Part shown: positions 24,583 to 33,123 of the stretch, piece after piece
How positions within the stretch are numbered: the first letter of the stretch is position 1
Layout of the letters: every line of letters starts with the position of its first letter
NCBI GenBank assembly: GCA_016297805.1
Contig: JAEDFX010000005.1
Coordinates: forward strand, 1-48,918
Source: Treponema sp.
Lineage (GTDB): Bacteria; Spirochaetota; Spirochaetia; Treponematales; Treponemataceae
Direction: 5' to 3'
Length of the DNA: 48,918 nucleotides
Made by a program: the position numbers and the translations under genes
Notes under the pieces: generated by a model
What the model was told of the DNA's origin: nothing
The model's input: only the letters and a program-made list of their open reading frames with translations
Database searches by the model: none

Positions 24583-25575
24583 TTATTCTTCAGAAATTTG
24601 TAAATCAAGAGAGAAGTTTGCTGTATAGGTTTTCCCTTTGATGGCAGAAATGCTTCTTGTGATTTCATAATCACCAATTGAGAATTTAATTTTGTGATCA
24701 CCTTCAGAAACAACAAATTCTTTACCAAAAACAGTACAAGGTTCGTCATCTAGCAGAACAACAGTACCTTCAGGAGCGGTAATCAACAGGGTAGGTTCAA
24801 TACTTCTAAGTTCTACAGCTACTTCTGTTATTTTTGCCTGATCTATGCGTACAGTTCGTACTTCAGTTCTGTAAGATTCAGAAATAACGGTAATATTGTG
24901 GATGCCCGTATTAAGCAGTAATTTATCTTTTTCTATATCTACAGGATTGTCATCAATATAAACAGTACAAGGAAGAACTTTATTCTCATCTTCTGATTCA
25001 TGAAGTTTTATATTCAAAAGTCCTTTGTCTTTCAAAATAGGTTTTACAGTAATAGGAATAATAGCATTCATAGTTTCTTCAGGAACTCCTTTCATAACAG
25101 GCTGTAGTCTGAGAAAAATGATATTATTCTGAGGTTCTATTACATTATCTACTTTAGTTGTGTATTTATTAGACTTTATTGAGTTTTCTTTTGAAACTGG
25201 AATCTGCAAAACCCAGGAAAGTTTTCCAGGTAAAGTGCTTACATAAGCTCTGGTTCCTGAATAATCAATTTGGGAAGGTTTTGGTGTTGGATTTATATTT
25301 GCATAAACAGAACAGGCAACTGAATCCATCCAGTATGCAACTGATTCAGGAATATCAAATTTAAGTTCAAGCCCCTCAATGAAAATTCTATCTTCAGGAA
25401 GAGATATGGCAAGTGCATCTGTTATTCCCAGCTTAACTGTATTTTCTGATGTAGTATCCTGAGCAACTGGAATGGAATGTACTTTACTTACACGGAATGT
25501 TTCTGAATTTAATCCCCATGAAAGCAGCATGAAGGCAAAAGAGAAAATGAACTGTTTTTTCAGTAGTTTTTTCAT
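24583..25575 (-). CDS. Secreted/periplasmic protein with a C-terminal PEGA-like domain
   Basis: A 330-residue protein with an N-terminal signal peptide (residues about 1-24, KKLLKKQ then a hydrophobic run ending LNS). Residues about 185-250 and 258-325 look like two repeated beta-sandwich units. The last, with ITAPEGTVVLLDDEPC and GDHKIKFSIGDYEI, resembles the PEGA surface-exposed domain. The front half is not recognised. Its ATG overlaps the M23 stop by one base (TAATG), so translation is coupled and the two products probably act together in the envelope. A terminator follows. Confidence 0.65.
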   Translation of the reverse strand: MKKLLKKQFIFSFAFMLLSWGLNSETFRVSKVHSIPVAQDTTSENTVKLGITDALAISLPEDRIFIEGLELKFDIPESVAYWMDSVACSVYANINPTPKPSQIDYSGTRAYVSTLPGKLSWVLQIPVSKENSIKSNKYTTKVDNVIEPQNNIIFLRLQPVMKGVPEETMNAIIPITVKPILKDKGLLNIKLHESEDENKVLPCTVYIDDNPVDIEKDKLLLNTGIHNITVISESYRTEVRTVRIDQAKITEVAVELRSIEPTLLITAPEGTVVLLDDEPCTVFGKEFVVSEGDHKIKFSIGDYEITRSISAIKGKTYTANFSLDLQISEE

Positions 25576-26522
25576 TAATCTTCCAGTCTAAGTTTTAATC
25601 GCGGATCTTCTGCTTTACCACCCTGACGGATTTCAAAATGCAGATGAGGTCCTGTTGCTTTACCAGTCTGCCCAACATAACCAATTATGTCACCTTTTTT
25701 TACATACTGGTAACGTTCAACTTTTATTTGTGAAAGATGTGCATATACACTGGTGATTTTTCCCTGATCATGACTCAGAATAATGTAATTTCCAAATTCA
25801 GGGTCTTCTGATATACACACAGATGCTGCACCATCTTTTATGGCATATACAGGTGTTCCTTCTGGAGCCGCCATATCAATACCATTATGATTTTTCATTT
25901 CTCCGGAAAATGGATTTTTTCTCTTTCCGAATTCTGAAGAAACAATAAATGTTTCTTTTTCAAGAGGAAGTCTTAGAGCTGAATCCAAGAAATAGGCTCT
26001 TTCCGTTGCCTTAAAGCGTTTTCCCTGCAGAAATAAATAATCTCTCCCTTTAATATTATAACATAAGGTATTTTTTGTTAAGGTTTCATCCCTGTAATTT
26101 TCTTGTAAAAGAATCTCTACAGAATTAATTCCACGGTTTTTTGCAATAAAAAGACCATTTACTGTAGGTAAAATAAAAGTTCTTCCTTTTATGTTGTCCT
26201 GAGCATTTTCGATTTGATTAAGAGTTGCTAAAGTTTCCTGAGTGATGCAGCATCTGGCCGCAAGTCCCTGGAATGTAAAATTTTCATTGTTTGTATAAGA
26301 AAAAAACATGTATTCAGGTAATCTTCCTGCACTTATAGCCTTGCTGTTACTTTCTATAATAGATTGATATTCTTTATAAACAACATTTGCACGTGATGGA
26401 GAAAGACTTTCTATAACTGGAAGTCTGTCCAGCTCCAATGAAATGGACTGTTGATTTTGAGACTGTGCATATAAAGAAAAAAAAGAAACGAAAAGAACTA
26501 TATGTGATAAAACTTTTTTCAT
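25575..26522 (-). CDS. M23-family metallopeptidase (LytM/murein hydrolase type), exported
   Basis: A 315-residue protein from the ATG at 26522, giving a clear signal peptide (MKKVLSHIVLFVSFFSLYAQ). An upstream in-frame ATG at 26681 lies within the ferredoxin gene in another frame and is rejected. Residues about 95-145 look like a degenerate LysM-type module. The M23 domain at about 205-310 keeps the Zn and active-site motifs: HNGIDMAAPEGTPVYA, YAHLS and HLHFE. It should cut peptidoglycan cross-bridges or activate amidases in the periplasm. A terminator hairpin ends 12 nt before its start, so expression probably needs read-through from ferredoxin. Confidence 0.88.
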   Translation of the reverse strand: MKKVLSHIVLFVSFFSLYAQSQNQQSISLELDRLPVIESLSPSRANVVYKEYQSIIESNSKAISAGRLPEYMFFSYTNNENFTFQGLAARCCITQETLATLNQIENAQDNIKGRTFILPTVNGLFIAKNRGINSVEILLQENYRDETLTKNTLCYNIKGRDYLFLQGKRFKATERAYFLDSALRLPLEKETFIVSSEFGKRKNPFSGEMKNHNGIDMAAPEGTPVYAIKDGAASVCISEDPEFGNYIILSHDQGKITSVYAHLSQIKVERYQYVKKGDIIGYVGQTGKATGPHLHFEIRQGGKAEDPRLKLRLED

Positions 26523-26533
26523 ATTAGTACCAT

Positions 26534-26566
26534 AAAAAAAGGGGCCTCTATCGCTAGAAAGCCCCT
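26534..26566 (-). terminator. Intrinsic terminator between ferredoxin and M23 genes
   Basis: On the minus strand AGGGG and CCCCT close an 11-bp stem with one bulged C (26566-26540), followed by seven T (26540-26534). It lies 24 nt after the ferredoxin stop and 12 nt before the M23 start. Confidence 0.8.
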
Positions 26567-26589
26567 CTTGTTTTGCTTTTTCAAGCAAA

Positions 26590-26760
26590 TTATTCTTCAG
26601 CAATAGCTTCTGCTGGACATGAAGCAGCACAAGAACCGCAGCTGATACATTTGTCTGCATCAATAACGCGTGCTCCAGCACCTTCTGAGATTGCTCCTAC
26701 TGGACAATCAGCTTCACAAGCACCACAGTTTACACACTGATCAGAAATTTTAAATGCCAT
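26590..26760 (-). CDS. 2[4Fe-4S] bacterial-type ferredoxin, 56 aa
   Basis: A complete small ferredoxin too short for most ORF lists. Two cluster motifs are intact: C9-x2-C12-x2-C15-x3-C19-P and C38-x2-C41-x2-C44-x3-C48-P. It is a clostridial-type low-potential electron carrier in the cytoplasm, as used by pyruvate:ferredoxin oxidoreductase and hydrogenases in anaerobes. AGGAG precedes the ATG, a promoter lies at 26790-26818 and a terminator follows. Confidence 0.95.
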   Translation of the reverse strand: MAFKISDQCVNCGACEADCPVGAISEGAGARVIDADKCISCGSCAASCPAEAIAEE

Positions 26761-26789
26761 TATATGCTCCTAGGAATTTAATTTATATA

Positions 26790-26818
26790 ATAATACAGCA
26801 AGATTTTTTCTTTCGCAA
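26790..26818 (-). promoter_or_regulatory. Putative sigma70 promoter of the ferredoxin gene
   Basis: On the minus strand TTGCGA (26818-26813), 17 nt, then TATTAT (26795-26790). The start would be near 26783, giving a leader of about 23 nt with AGGAG. Its -35 is 7 nt from the divergent deoC -35. Confidence 0.5.
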
Positions 26819-26825
26819 CATCTAT

Positions 26826-26854
26826 TTGAATAAAATGATGTTGTATTCTATAAT
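26826..26854 (+). promoter_or_regulatory. Strong putative deoC promoter predicting a leaderless mRNA
   Basis: TTGAAT (26826-26831), a 17-nt spacer and a perfect TATAAT (26849-26854). Seven bases on is 26861, the A of the deoC ATG. No Shine-Dalgarno is present between them. This is a textbook leaderless arrangement. Confidence 0.6.
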
Positions 26855-26860
26855 ATTGGT

Positions 26861-27598
26861 ATGACTAAGAAAGAAATCGCATCATATATTGATCACACAT
26901 TACTTGCTCCAAATGCCGGAATTAAACAGATTATTCAGTTGTGCCAGGAAGCTTGCCGTTATGGTTTTGCTTCTGTTTGTGTAAATCCAGTTTACGTTTC
27001 TACATGTGCAACAGAACTTGCTGGTTCAGGGGTAAAAGTATGTACTGTAGTAGGATTTCCTTTGGGTGCTACTACAACTGTTGATAAAGCTAATGAGGCT
27101 GTAAACGCAATTAATAATGGTGCTGATGAAATAGATATGGTAATTAATATTGGTGCCGCTAAAGATGGTCGTTTTTCAGAAGTTGCTACTGATATTATGG
27201 GGGTAGTTGATGCCTCAAAAGATGCTGGAAAAAAATTAAATAAAAATATCATAGTAAAGGTTATTCTTGAGACTTGTCTTTTAGATGATAATGCAATTGT
27301 ATCTTGTTGTTTATGTGCAAAAAAAGCTGGTGCTGATTTTGTAAAGACTTCAACAGGATTTGCAACTCCAAAGGGACTTGATGGAAATCCTTTACCAAAT
27401 GGTGCCAGTGAACATCATGTTAAACTTATGAAAGATACTGTAGGGCCTGATATGAAGGTGAAAGCTTCCGGCGGTATTCGTTCTGCAAGAACTGCTGTTA
27501 CTATGCTGGAAGCCGGTGCTCAGCGAATTGGTACTTCCAGCGGAGTAAATATTGTGGACGCCTGGGATGAATCAACTCAGATTGTGATGTCCCGATAA
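26861..27598 (+). CDS. deoC: Deoxyribose-phosphate aldolase DeoC
   Basis: A 245-residue class I aldolase that splits 2-deoxyribose 5-phosphate into glyceraldehyde 3-phosphate and acetaldehyde in deoxynucleoside breakdown. The Schiff-base lysine is K162 (DFVKTSTGF), and the helper lysine is K201 (VKASGGIR). CTVVGFPLG and EIDMVINIGA are also family motifs. Length is normal. The promoter abuts the start codon, so the message is probably leaderless. The 3' end overlaps the convergent MBL gene by 22 nt. No other deo genes are nearby. Confidence 0.96.
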   Translation: MTKKEIASYIDHTLLAPNAGIKQIIQLCQEACRYGFASVCVNPVYVSTCATELAGSGVKVCTVVGFPLGATTTVDKANEAVNAINNGADEIDMVINIGAAKDGRFSEVATDIMGVVDASKDAGKKLNKNIIVKVILETCLLDDNAIVSCCLCAKKAGADFVKTSTGFATPKGLDGNPLPNGASEHHVKLMKDTVGPDMKVKASGGIRSARTAVTMLEAGAQRIGTSSGVNIVDAWDESTQIVMSR

Positions 27599-28545
27599 AA
27601 GTATAGCGTATTGTTTTCCACTTTAAGTTTAATTTCTTTCGCATCATGCATTATTGAAATGTAGGATTTTACTGTAGAGCTTATTAAGGCATACTGAGTT
27701 AGGCTCATTTTAAGATTGTTTTTGTCAGCTACAAATTTTATTATTTCTTCTGCAGTATGTGTTTTTCCATCTTTTAAACTTTCCAGAATGCACATTCTTG
27801 TGGATAGAATTGCTATTTTGTTTAGCTCGGCTGTTTCCTCTATGTTTCTCTTCAAAAAATCTCCGTGACTTGGTATGCACCATAATATATCTTTGATAGA
27901 GCATAGTTTATCCAGAGATTCCATAAACATAACTGGATTGATGATAAGTGGAATCCAATAGTGTCCGATTTCTCCTTTTGGAAAAATATTATCACCTGCA
28001 AAAACTATTTTTTTATTTTCTGCTGTTGTAATAATGATTGCCAGGGAACAATGACTGTGGCCGTGCAATTCCATAAAAGAAATCAATCTGTTATCAGAGA
28101 GGGTGATAGTTGTATTTTCTCCAATAAAATCATCAACATAAGTTTCTTCAGGCTTAAAATACAATGTTCTTAATTCATGAGGAGGGTAGCCGCCCCATAA
28201 GGTTGTACATTGAATCATTGGGGTTTCCATACTTCCCTGCTCATGTTTTGCGGCAAGAATTTTGCAGTTAGTTTTTTCTTTCAGAAAATTATGACCACCA
28301 CAATGATCTGCATGAGCATGAGTAGTTAGAATAGCTTTTATATAAAACTTAGTACCTGTTTGCTGAAAAAAATCAGTGATTATATCAAAAATGTATTCAC
28401 TGTCAATTTCTGTAGCACCACTGTCTACAAGGTAAACTTCTACGACTTCTTCCAGTTTAGAACAAATTACACCAACATTTGTATTTCCCGGAATGACATA
28501 TACTCCATTATCCAATTCAATCATTTTTGCAGAAAGATTACCCAT
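27577..28545 (-). CDS. Metallo-beta-lactamase-fold hydrolase with C-terminal winged-helix segment
   Basis: A 322-residue protein from the ATG at 28545, which has GGAG ten bases upstream. The longer frame from 28602 runs through the greA terminator and is rejected. The di-metal motif is H76-x-H78-x-D80-H81 (THAHADHCGG), with later ligands in ELHGHSHCS, FAGDN and PSHGD. Residues about 255-315 (KTHTAEEIIKFV onward) look like the winged-helix found at the end of LACTB2/RNase-like MBL proteins. It is a hydrolase of unknown substrate: thioester, phosphodiester or RNA are all possible. It lies 16 nt after the greA terminator with no separate promoter visible. Confidence 0.82.
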   Translation of the reverse strand: MGNLSAKMIELDNGVYVIPGNTNVGVICSKLEEVVEVYLVDSGATEIDSEYIFDIITDFFQQTGTKFYIKAILTTHAHADHCGGHNFLKEKTNCKILAAKHEQGSMETPMIQCTTLWGGYPPHELRTLYFKPEETYVDDFIGENTTITLSDNRLISFMELHGHSHCSLAIIITTAENKKIVFAGDNIFPKGEIGHYWIPLIINPVMFMESLDKLCSIKDILWCIPSHGDFLKRNIEETAELNKIAILSTRMCILESLKDGKTHTAEEIIKFVADKNNLKMSLTQYALISSTVKSYISIMHDAKEIKLKVENNTLYFYRDITI

Positions 28546-28560
28546 AAAATATTTACTCCA

Positions 28561-28593
28561 AAAAATAAGGTGTGCCTGTAATAAGCACACCTT
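28561..28593 (-). terminator. Intrinsic terminator after greA
   Basis: On the minus strand AAGGTGTGC (28593-28585) pairs with GCACACCTT (28575-28567) around a 9-nt loop, followed by ATTTTT. It lies 31 nt past the greA stop and 15 nt before the MBL start codon. Confidence 0.85.
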
Positions 28594-28623
28594 GTAAGTC
28601 AAAATCAGAACCTTTGTTTTAAA

Positions 28624-31335
28624 TTAGAAGTTCTTTGCTTTTGAAATATCCTTAATTGTATAGTTGTATTTGTGCTCGTTGATTGTAAATTCAACTTTTG
28701 TTCCAACTTTCTTATCAAGAATAGCACCACCAAATGGTGATTTGTAAGAAATAATGTTGTTGTCTGGATCAGATTCCCATGGACCAAGAATTGTGTAAAC
28801 TTCGTCTTTTCCAGATTCGTTGTTTGTCAAAGTTACAACTGTACCGAAAGATACAATAGCTGTTGTACTTGTTGTTGGATCGAATACAACTGCAGTATTG
28901 AGTTCTTCCTGAAGCTTTGTAAGGCGAAGGTTGAGCATATGCTGCTGTTCCTTTGCAGATTTGTATTCCTGGTTTTCCTTCAAGTCACCCTTAGCCTTAG
29001 CATCAGCAACGTCTGCAGCATTTGCAGGAATTTCAACATTCTGAATATGTTCAAGCTCAGCTTTCTTTTCAGAGAGTTTCTTAGCTGTTACAATCATGCC
29101 CTTAGGCTGAGTTGTCTTTTCTTCAGATACACGGAACTTAAAGTCTGGGTATTTTTCAAGAATCTTATTACGAGAAAGAAGCTTGTAAGATGGATCCATG
29201 TCTGCAACATCATCAATGAGTGTGTACATCTTCTTAACGTTTTCTTCATCTTTAGAGAACATGTAATCAAAGATTGCACCGCTATCAAAGAGAAGGGATG
29301 TAGCAACCTTATTGATTTTTTTATTTTCTGTAGAATTAACATGATTGTTAATTTCATGGAATGTAAGTTCAATAATATCAATAAGAGTAATAAGCTGTTT
29401 TTCGTAAGGAATATCAGCACCCTTGAACCATTCTTCATTCTGACATTCTTTGAAGAAGAACAATACTGTTTCGCGATAATCTTTATAAGAATCAAAAGCT
29501 TTTTTAGCCAGTTTCTGTGCATCAGCAACATAACCTTCTTTAATCAAATCAATTAAAAGTGCTTTGTCCAAAACTGTTGGGAACAATGTAATGTACTGTT
29601 CATTCCAGTCTGGAAGCATTTTGATAGCTTTAAGGAAATCAGCTTTAAGGTGTGTATTTTTTGAATCCTTAAGAAGTGAATAGATTTCACGTGGATTTTC
29701 GATTTTACTGTAAAGTTCAGCAAAAGTATATTTTACAGGGAATGCAAGCTGTTTGTTGATTGAACCAATGTACTGAACAATCAGATATGAAGCTAAAACC
29801 TGTTCTGTAACTTTAGAAATGTTCTTTAAGTAACCTGTGAAATAAGAGTACATTTCAGCGAAATATTCGCTTGTCTGATCTGTCATTTCATTGTTGAAGA
29901 ACTTCATGAGAATATCAACACGTGCAAAGAACTGTTTCTGTGCTTTGAATTCGTTAGAAAGTTTTTCTTCTGGAGTAATATTTCCGTCACGAACTGTGTA
30001 CATAGAAATATCGTTTGGATTTACACCAAAGCTTGAATCAGATTCAAGAATCTTCTTTGCTGCAGAGTTCCATGATGTCCATTCACCAGCTGTAAGAATT
30101 GCAGGAACAAGTTCAGCTTTAATGCGTTTGAAGTCGCAGTTGTTGTCAAAACTCTTGATGATAGTTTTGAGAGCCCAAACTTTATCGTCTTTAACACGTT
30201 TTGCAAGTTCATCCTTCTGGCTTGTAGCTTTAAGAACCCATATATGATCTTTTGCAAGTGGTTTAAGAGCTGTAACAGCCATAGAAAGCTTCATTTCTTT
30301 TATGCCGGCAACTTTACCAAAATTGATTGTGAGAGTGTCATTATCCAGCTTACGAATAATACCAACACCCCAGTTTCTATGGAATACGAAGCTTCCTTTG
30401 TCAAAAGCAATATGTTTTTCAAAGTCGCTGATAGCTTCAAATACGTTTCTGTAACTCTGTGTAAGGTTAGAAGAACGGATATAGTCTTCCAGATGACTGT
30501 GTCCTGCATATTTACCGCGGAAACAGTCTGCAATTTCTTTTCTTGCCCAGTTGTCTTTTGGTTCAATTTCAAGATTCTGTTTAAGAATGATGATAGCCTG
30601 ATCCCATTTTCCGTTTTCTTTTGTTGCTTCTGGTTTGTATGCAGTATAAAGTTCCTGCATCAAAGTTGTTGTTTTCATATCTCCCATTGTCTTAGAGATT
30701 TTTCTTCTAAGAAGCTGGAAGTAATCAAACTCATCTGGAATATATTTAACAAGTTTTGTCCAGATTTCTTTTACAGCATTGTAGTTGTTTGCATTGATGT
30801 AACGGAGAATTGCTTTTTTGAAATAACCGATTGCAGATTCTGTATCACCAGCTGATTCATAGTGTTCTGCAAGAAGCTTTGCAAGGTCAGCTTCTTCGAA
30901 ATCAATTTTTACAAGAGTTTCGTAAAGTTCCCAAACTTTGTCATTTCCTTCTGCAAGGTAAACTTCTGCAAGTGTTCTCAAAGCAAACTTGTTGTTTGGA
31001 TCATCTGCAAGGATACTTTCACAAAGATATGTAACAATGTTTCCTTTGTGGTTATTCTGGAAAATATCAACTAATGTTATAAGTGAAGAATTATCCAAAG
31101 AACCTTTCTGCAAATCAAGGATTCCGCAGATGTAAAGTGCAATGATACTGTCTTTTGTATGAGAAAGATGTTCCTGACAAATTGCATAAACTTCTTTCAC
31201 ACAGTTCTGTGCACGTGTCTGTTCAACAATGTTTGCAAGCTCTTTCAAATTGTTCTGTGTGTAATTACCAATTGTTGCACGAGTCCAGGTTTCTTCTTTC
31301 AGCATGTCCTGAATCGACTGAATTAAATCTGCCAT
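28624..31335 (-). CDS. greA: Transcription elongation factor GreA with a giant N-terminal extension
   Basis: A 903-residue protein, about 5.7 times the usual 158. The C-terminal 160 residues are GreA: a coiled coil with the catalytic tip AKGDLKENQEY (acidic residues D784 and E787) and the FKBP-like domain from about 825 (VSFGTVVTLTN to the end). They rescue backtracked RNA polymerase by transcript cleavage. Residues 1-740 are helical, TPR-like at first (about 60-200), with a beta module near 330 (FHRNWGVGIIRKLDND). Long GreA proteins are known from spirochaetes, so this is a lineage trait rather than a fusion artefact. AAGGAG precedes the ATG. The TPR gene upstream ends 19 nt before it. Confidence 0.93.
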   Translation of the reverse strand: MADLIQSIQDMLKEETWTRATIGNYTQNNLKELANIVEQTRAQNCVKEVYAICQEHLSHTKDSIIALYICGILDLQKGSLDNSSLITLVDIFQNNHKGNIVTYLCESILADDPNNKFALRTLAEVYLAEGNDKVWELYETLVKIDFEEADLAKLLAEHYESAGDTESAIGYFKKAILRYINANNYNAVKEIWTKLVKYIPDEFDYFQLLRRKISKTMGDMKTTTLMQELYTAYKPEATKENGKWDQAIIILKQNLEIEPKDNWARKEIADCFRGKYAGHSHLEDYIRSSNLTQSYRNVFEAISDFEKHIAFDKGSFVFHRNWGVGIIRKLDNDTLTINFGKVAGIKEMKLSMAVTALKPLAKDHIWVLKATSQKDELAKRVKDDKVWALKTIIKSFDNNCDFKRIKAELVPAILTAGEWTSWNSAAKKILESDSSFGVNPNDISMYTVRDGNITPEEKLSNEFKAQKQFFARVDILMKFFNNEMTDQTSEYFAEMYSYFTGYLKNISKVTEQVLASYLIVQYIGSINKQLAFPVKYTFAELYSKIENPREIYSLLKDSKNTHLKADFLKAIKMLPDWNEQYITLFPTVLDKALLIDLIKEGYVADAQKLAKKAFDSYKDYRETVLFFFKECQNEEWFKGADIPYEKQLITLIDIIELTFHEINNHVNSTENKKINKVATSLLFDSGAIFDYMFSKDEENVKKMYTLIDDVADMDPSYKLLSRNKILEKYPDFKFRVSEEKTTQPKGMIVTAKKLSEKKAELEHIQNVEIPANAADVADAKAKGDLKENQEYKSAKEQQHMLNLRLTKLQEELNTAVVFDPTTSTTAIVSFGTVVTLTNNESGKDEVYTILGPWESDPDNNIISYKSPFGGAILDKKVGTKVEFTINEHKYNYTIKDISKAKNF

Positions 31336-31354
31336 TTTATTACTCCTTGAGTGG

Positions 31355-32287
31355 TTATTTTATATACGCTTCGTATATATTAGAATCCAAAATCTTAATT
31401 TTTAGTAAAACATCACTAATCTTAGCTGGATTCTCTTTAGCTAAATCATAATGATCCATAAGCCAGAAATAACAATTTAGCAATCGTGGAATAAGAATCT
31501 CACTGTTACAGGCTGGATCCTTGAATTCATTTTCCATTGCATAAATATCTTTCTTTAAGCGAGCAACTTCCTGAGAAGTCAACTCTCTTTTTATATTCAA
31601 TACTCCTGTAAGAACTCCATAAACTGGAATCCAGTACTGAAGTGGTTTTCCTGAATATCCCTTACTTTTTGTTTTTTCAATAAGGCACTTGATAAGTTCA
31701 GAATCCAGAAAGTCCAGATCGATGTTAGAAGGATCTGTAAAAAAAGCTTCCCGGAACAGAACTTTACCAAACTTGTCTTCTCCGCAGAGAGAATAACAAT
31801 CTGCAAGTTCAGCTAGAACAGAAGAGAGGTTAGGGTAAATGTTGTTTGCTTCTGTAAGATGTGTTCTGGCGTTTTCAAAATCTCCAAGTTTTTTGTAGCA
31901 GATTCCTGCCTTCTTGTAGATTTCGGCCCGTTGAAACGCATCTTTTTCATCAAACAGCTTTTTGAAGCTTTCCAGAGCGTTTCCAAAAAAACCATGCTGA
32001 ACTGCAAAAAGAGCAGGTTCGTAGGTTTCTTTTTCGCGGGAAATGTATGCCTGAAAGTTTTTCCATTCAAGCAGTAAATTTTCGCTGCGCTCGTATGAAT
32101 CCTCAATTCTGTTAATTCTAATAATGGAATCAAGCCAGAAAATGCAGCATTTATTTGTATAAATCAACTCTTTTGAATCCAAATCGTTTTCGAAGAGCGA
32201 ACTTATGATTTTCTGCGCTTCTAAAGGATTTCCTTCTTTTAAGAATTTTAGAACATCCTTCATTTTTGCTTCTGTCTGAATTTCCAT
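31355..32287 (-). CDS. TPR-containing cytoplasmic protein
   Basis: A 310-residue protein without a signal peptide. Two or three TPR units occupy about residues 95-200 (NALESFKKLFDEKDAFQRAE, then KKLGDFENARTHLTEANNIYP, then LAELADCYSLCGEDK). The rest is helical and not recognised. AAGG lies just before the ATG. It is the upstream partner of giant greA in the same direction and may bind its TPR-like N-terminal region; that link is inference from position only. Confidence 0.7.
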   Translation of the reverse strand: MEIQTEAKMKDVLKFLKEGNPLEAQKIISSLFENDLDSKELIYTNKCCIFWLDSIIRINRIEDSYERSENLLLEWKNFQAYISREKETYEPALFAVQHGFFGNALESFKKLFDEKDAFQRAEIYKKAGICYKKLGDFENARTHLTEANNIYPNLSSVLAELADCYSLCGEDKFGKVLFREAFFTDPSNIDLDFLDSELIKCLIEKTKSKGYSGKPLQYWIPVYGVLTGVLNIKRELTSQEVARLKKDIYAMENEFKDPACNSEILIPRLLNCYFWLMDHYDLAKENPAKISDVLLKIKILDSNIYEAYIK

Positions 32288-32447
32288 AATGCCTTAGTTT
32301 TGATTTTATACAAGAATTAGGGTGTTAGTCAATAAAGTTAACGAAAATTGGGACAAAATATATACAGCGAAAGTTACAATCTGTCAAGCATTTTTTTTAT
32401 TTTTAATTATTTCTCTTCATGTTTTATATCATTGTTCTATATTATTA

Positions 32448-32476
32448 TTGTAAATGATACAAATTTTTGGTATTTT
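32448..32476 (+). promoter_or_regulatory. Putative rpe promoter close to the start codon
   Basis: TTGTAA (32448-32453), 17 nt, then TATTTT (32471-32476). The start would be near 32483, three bases before the rpe ATG, where no Shine-Dalgarno is seen. The -10 is weaker than that of deoC or the PBP gene. Confidence 0.35.
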
Positions 32477-32485
32477 TATTTCATT

Positions 32486-33115
32486 ATGAAAATACCAGCT
32501 TTAGCACCATCACTTTTGTCTGCTGACTTCAGCAGTCTCGAAAAAGCAATTAAACAAATTGAAGATAATAATGGAACTGTCGTACATATTGATGTTATGG
32601 ACGGTCAGTTTGTGCCAGAGATTACATATGGACAACCTGTAATCAGAACTATCAGAAAGCTTACAAAGCTTCCTTTTGATGTGCACCTTATGGTTGAAAA
32701 TCCAGAAAATCAGATTAATTCCTTTGCGGATGCGGGGGCAGATTGGATTACTTTCCACATTGAAGCAACAAATCATTCTCATCGTCTGATTCAGATGATT
32801 CACGAACGTGGTCTTAAAGCTGGCGTTGCAATTTGTCCTGGAACACCAATATCTTTACTGTCGGAAATACTGGAATCTGCCGATATTATATTAGTGATGA
32901 CTGTCAATCCCGGCTGGGGCGGACAGAAAATTATTCCATCATGTGTAAAAAAGGTAGTGGAGTTGAAAAAGCTTAGAGAGGAAAAAGGTTACAATTATCT
33001 TATCTCTGTGGACGGCGGAGTTAATACAGAAACTATTTCTTCTGTAAAGGATGCCGGTGCAGATGTAATTGTTTCTGGCTCAGCTTTCTTTAACAACACT
33101 CTTAAGTGGAGTTAA
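32486..33115 (+). CDS. rpe: Ribulose-phosphate 3-epimerase
   Basis: A 209-residue TIM-barrel enzyme of the pentose phosphate pathway that interconverts ribulose 5-phosphate and xylulose 5-phosphate. Metal and catalytic motifs are present: PSLLSADFSSL, HIDVMDGQFVPEITYG, DVHLMVE, TVNPGWGGQ and SVDGGVN. The start is the ATG at 32486; the frame open from 32348 encodes an unlikely Phe/Tyr-rich extension. The protein ends soon after VSGSAFF, slightly shorter than most homologues. No Shine-Dalgarno is visible. It overlaps no neighbour, and the TPR-coil gene starts 8 nt later. Confidence 0.95.
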   Translation: MKIPALAPSLLSADFSSLEKAIKQIEDNNGTVVHIDVMDGQFVPEITYGQPVIRTIRKLTKLPFDVHLMVENPENQINSFADAGADWITFHIEATNHSHRLIQMIHERGLKAGVAICPGTPISLLSEILESADIILVMTVNPGWGGQKIIPSCVKKVVELKKLREEKGYNYLISVDGGVNTETISSVKDAGADVIVSGSAFFNNTLKWS

Positions 33116-33123
33116 TTTCCTTT

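Noticed and set aside
26523..26681. N-terminal extension of the M23 gene from an ATG at 26681
   Set aside because: It would read through the ferredoxin gene and its terminator in another frame and bury the signal peptide.
28939..29556. 205-aa open frame antisense to greA (also 30244-30855)
   Set aside because: Phe/Cys-rich products typical of the reverse complement of Lys/Glu-rich genes, with no start signal and lying within a well-supported gene.
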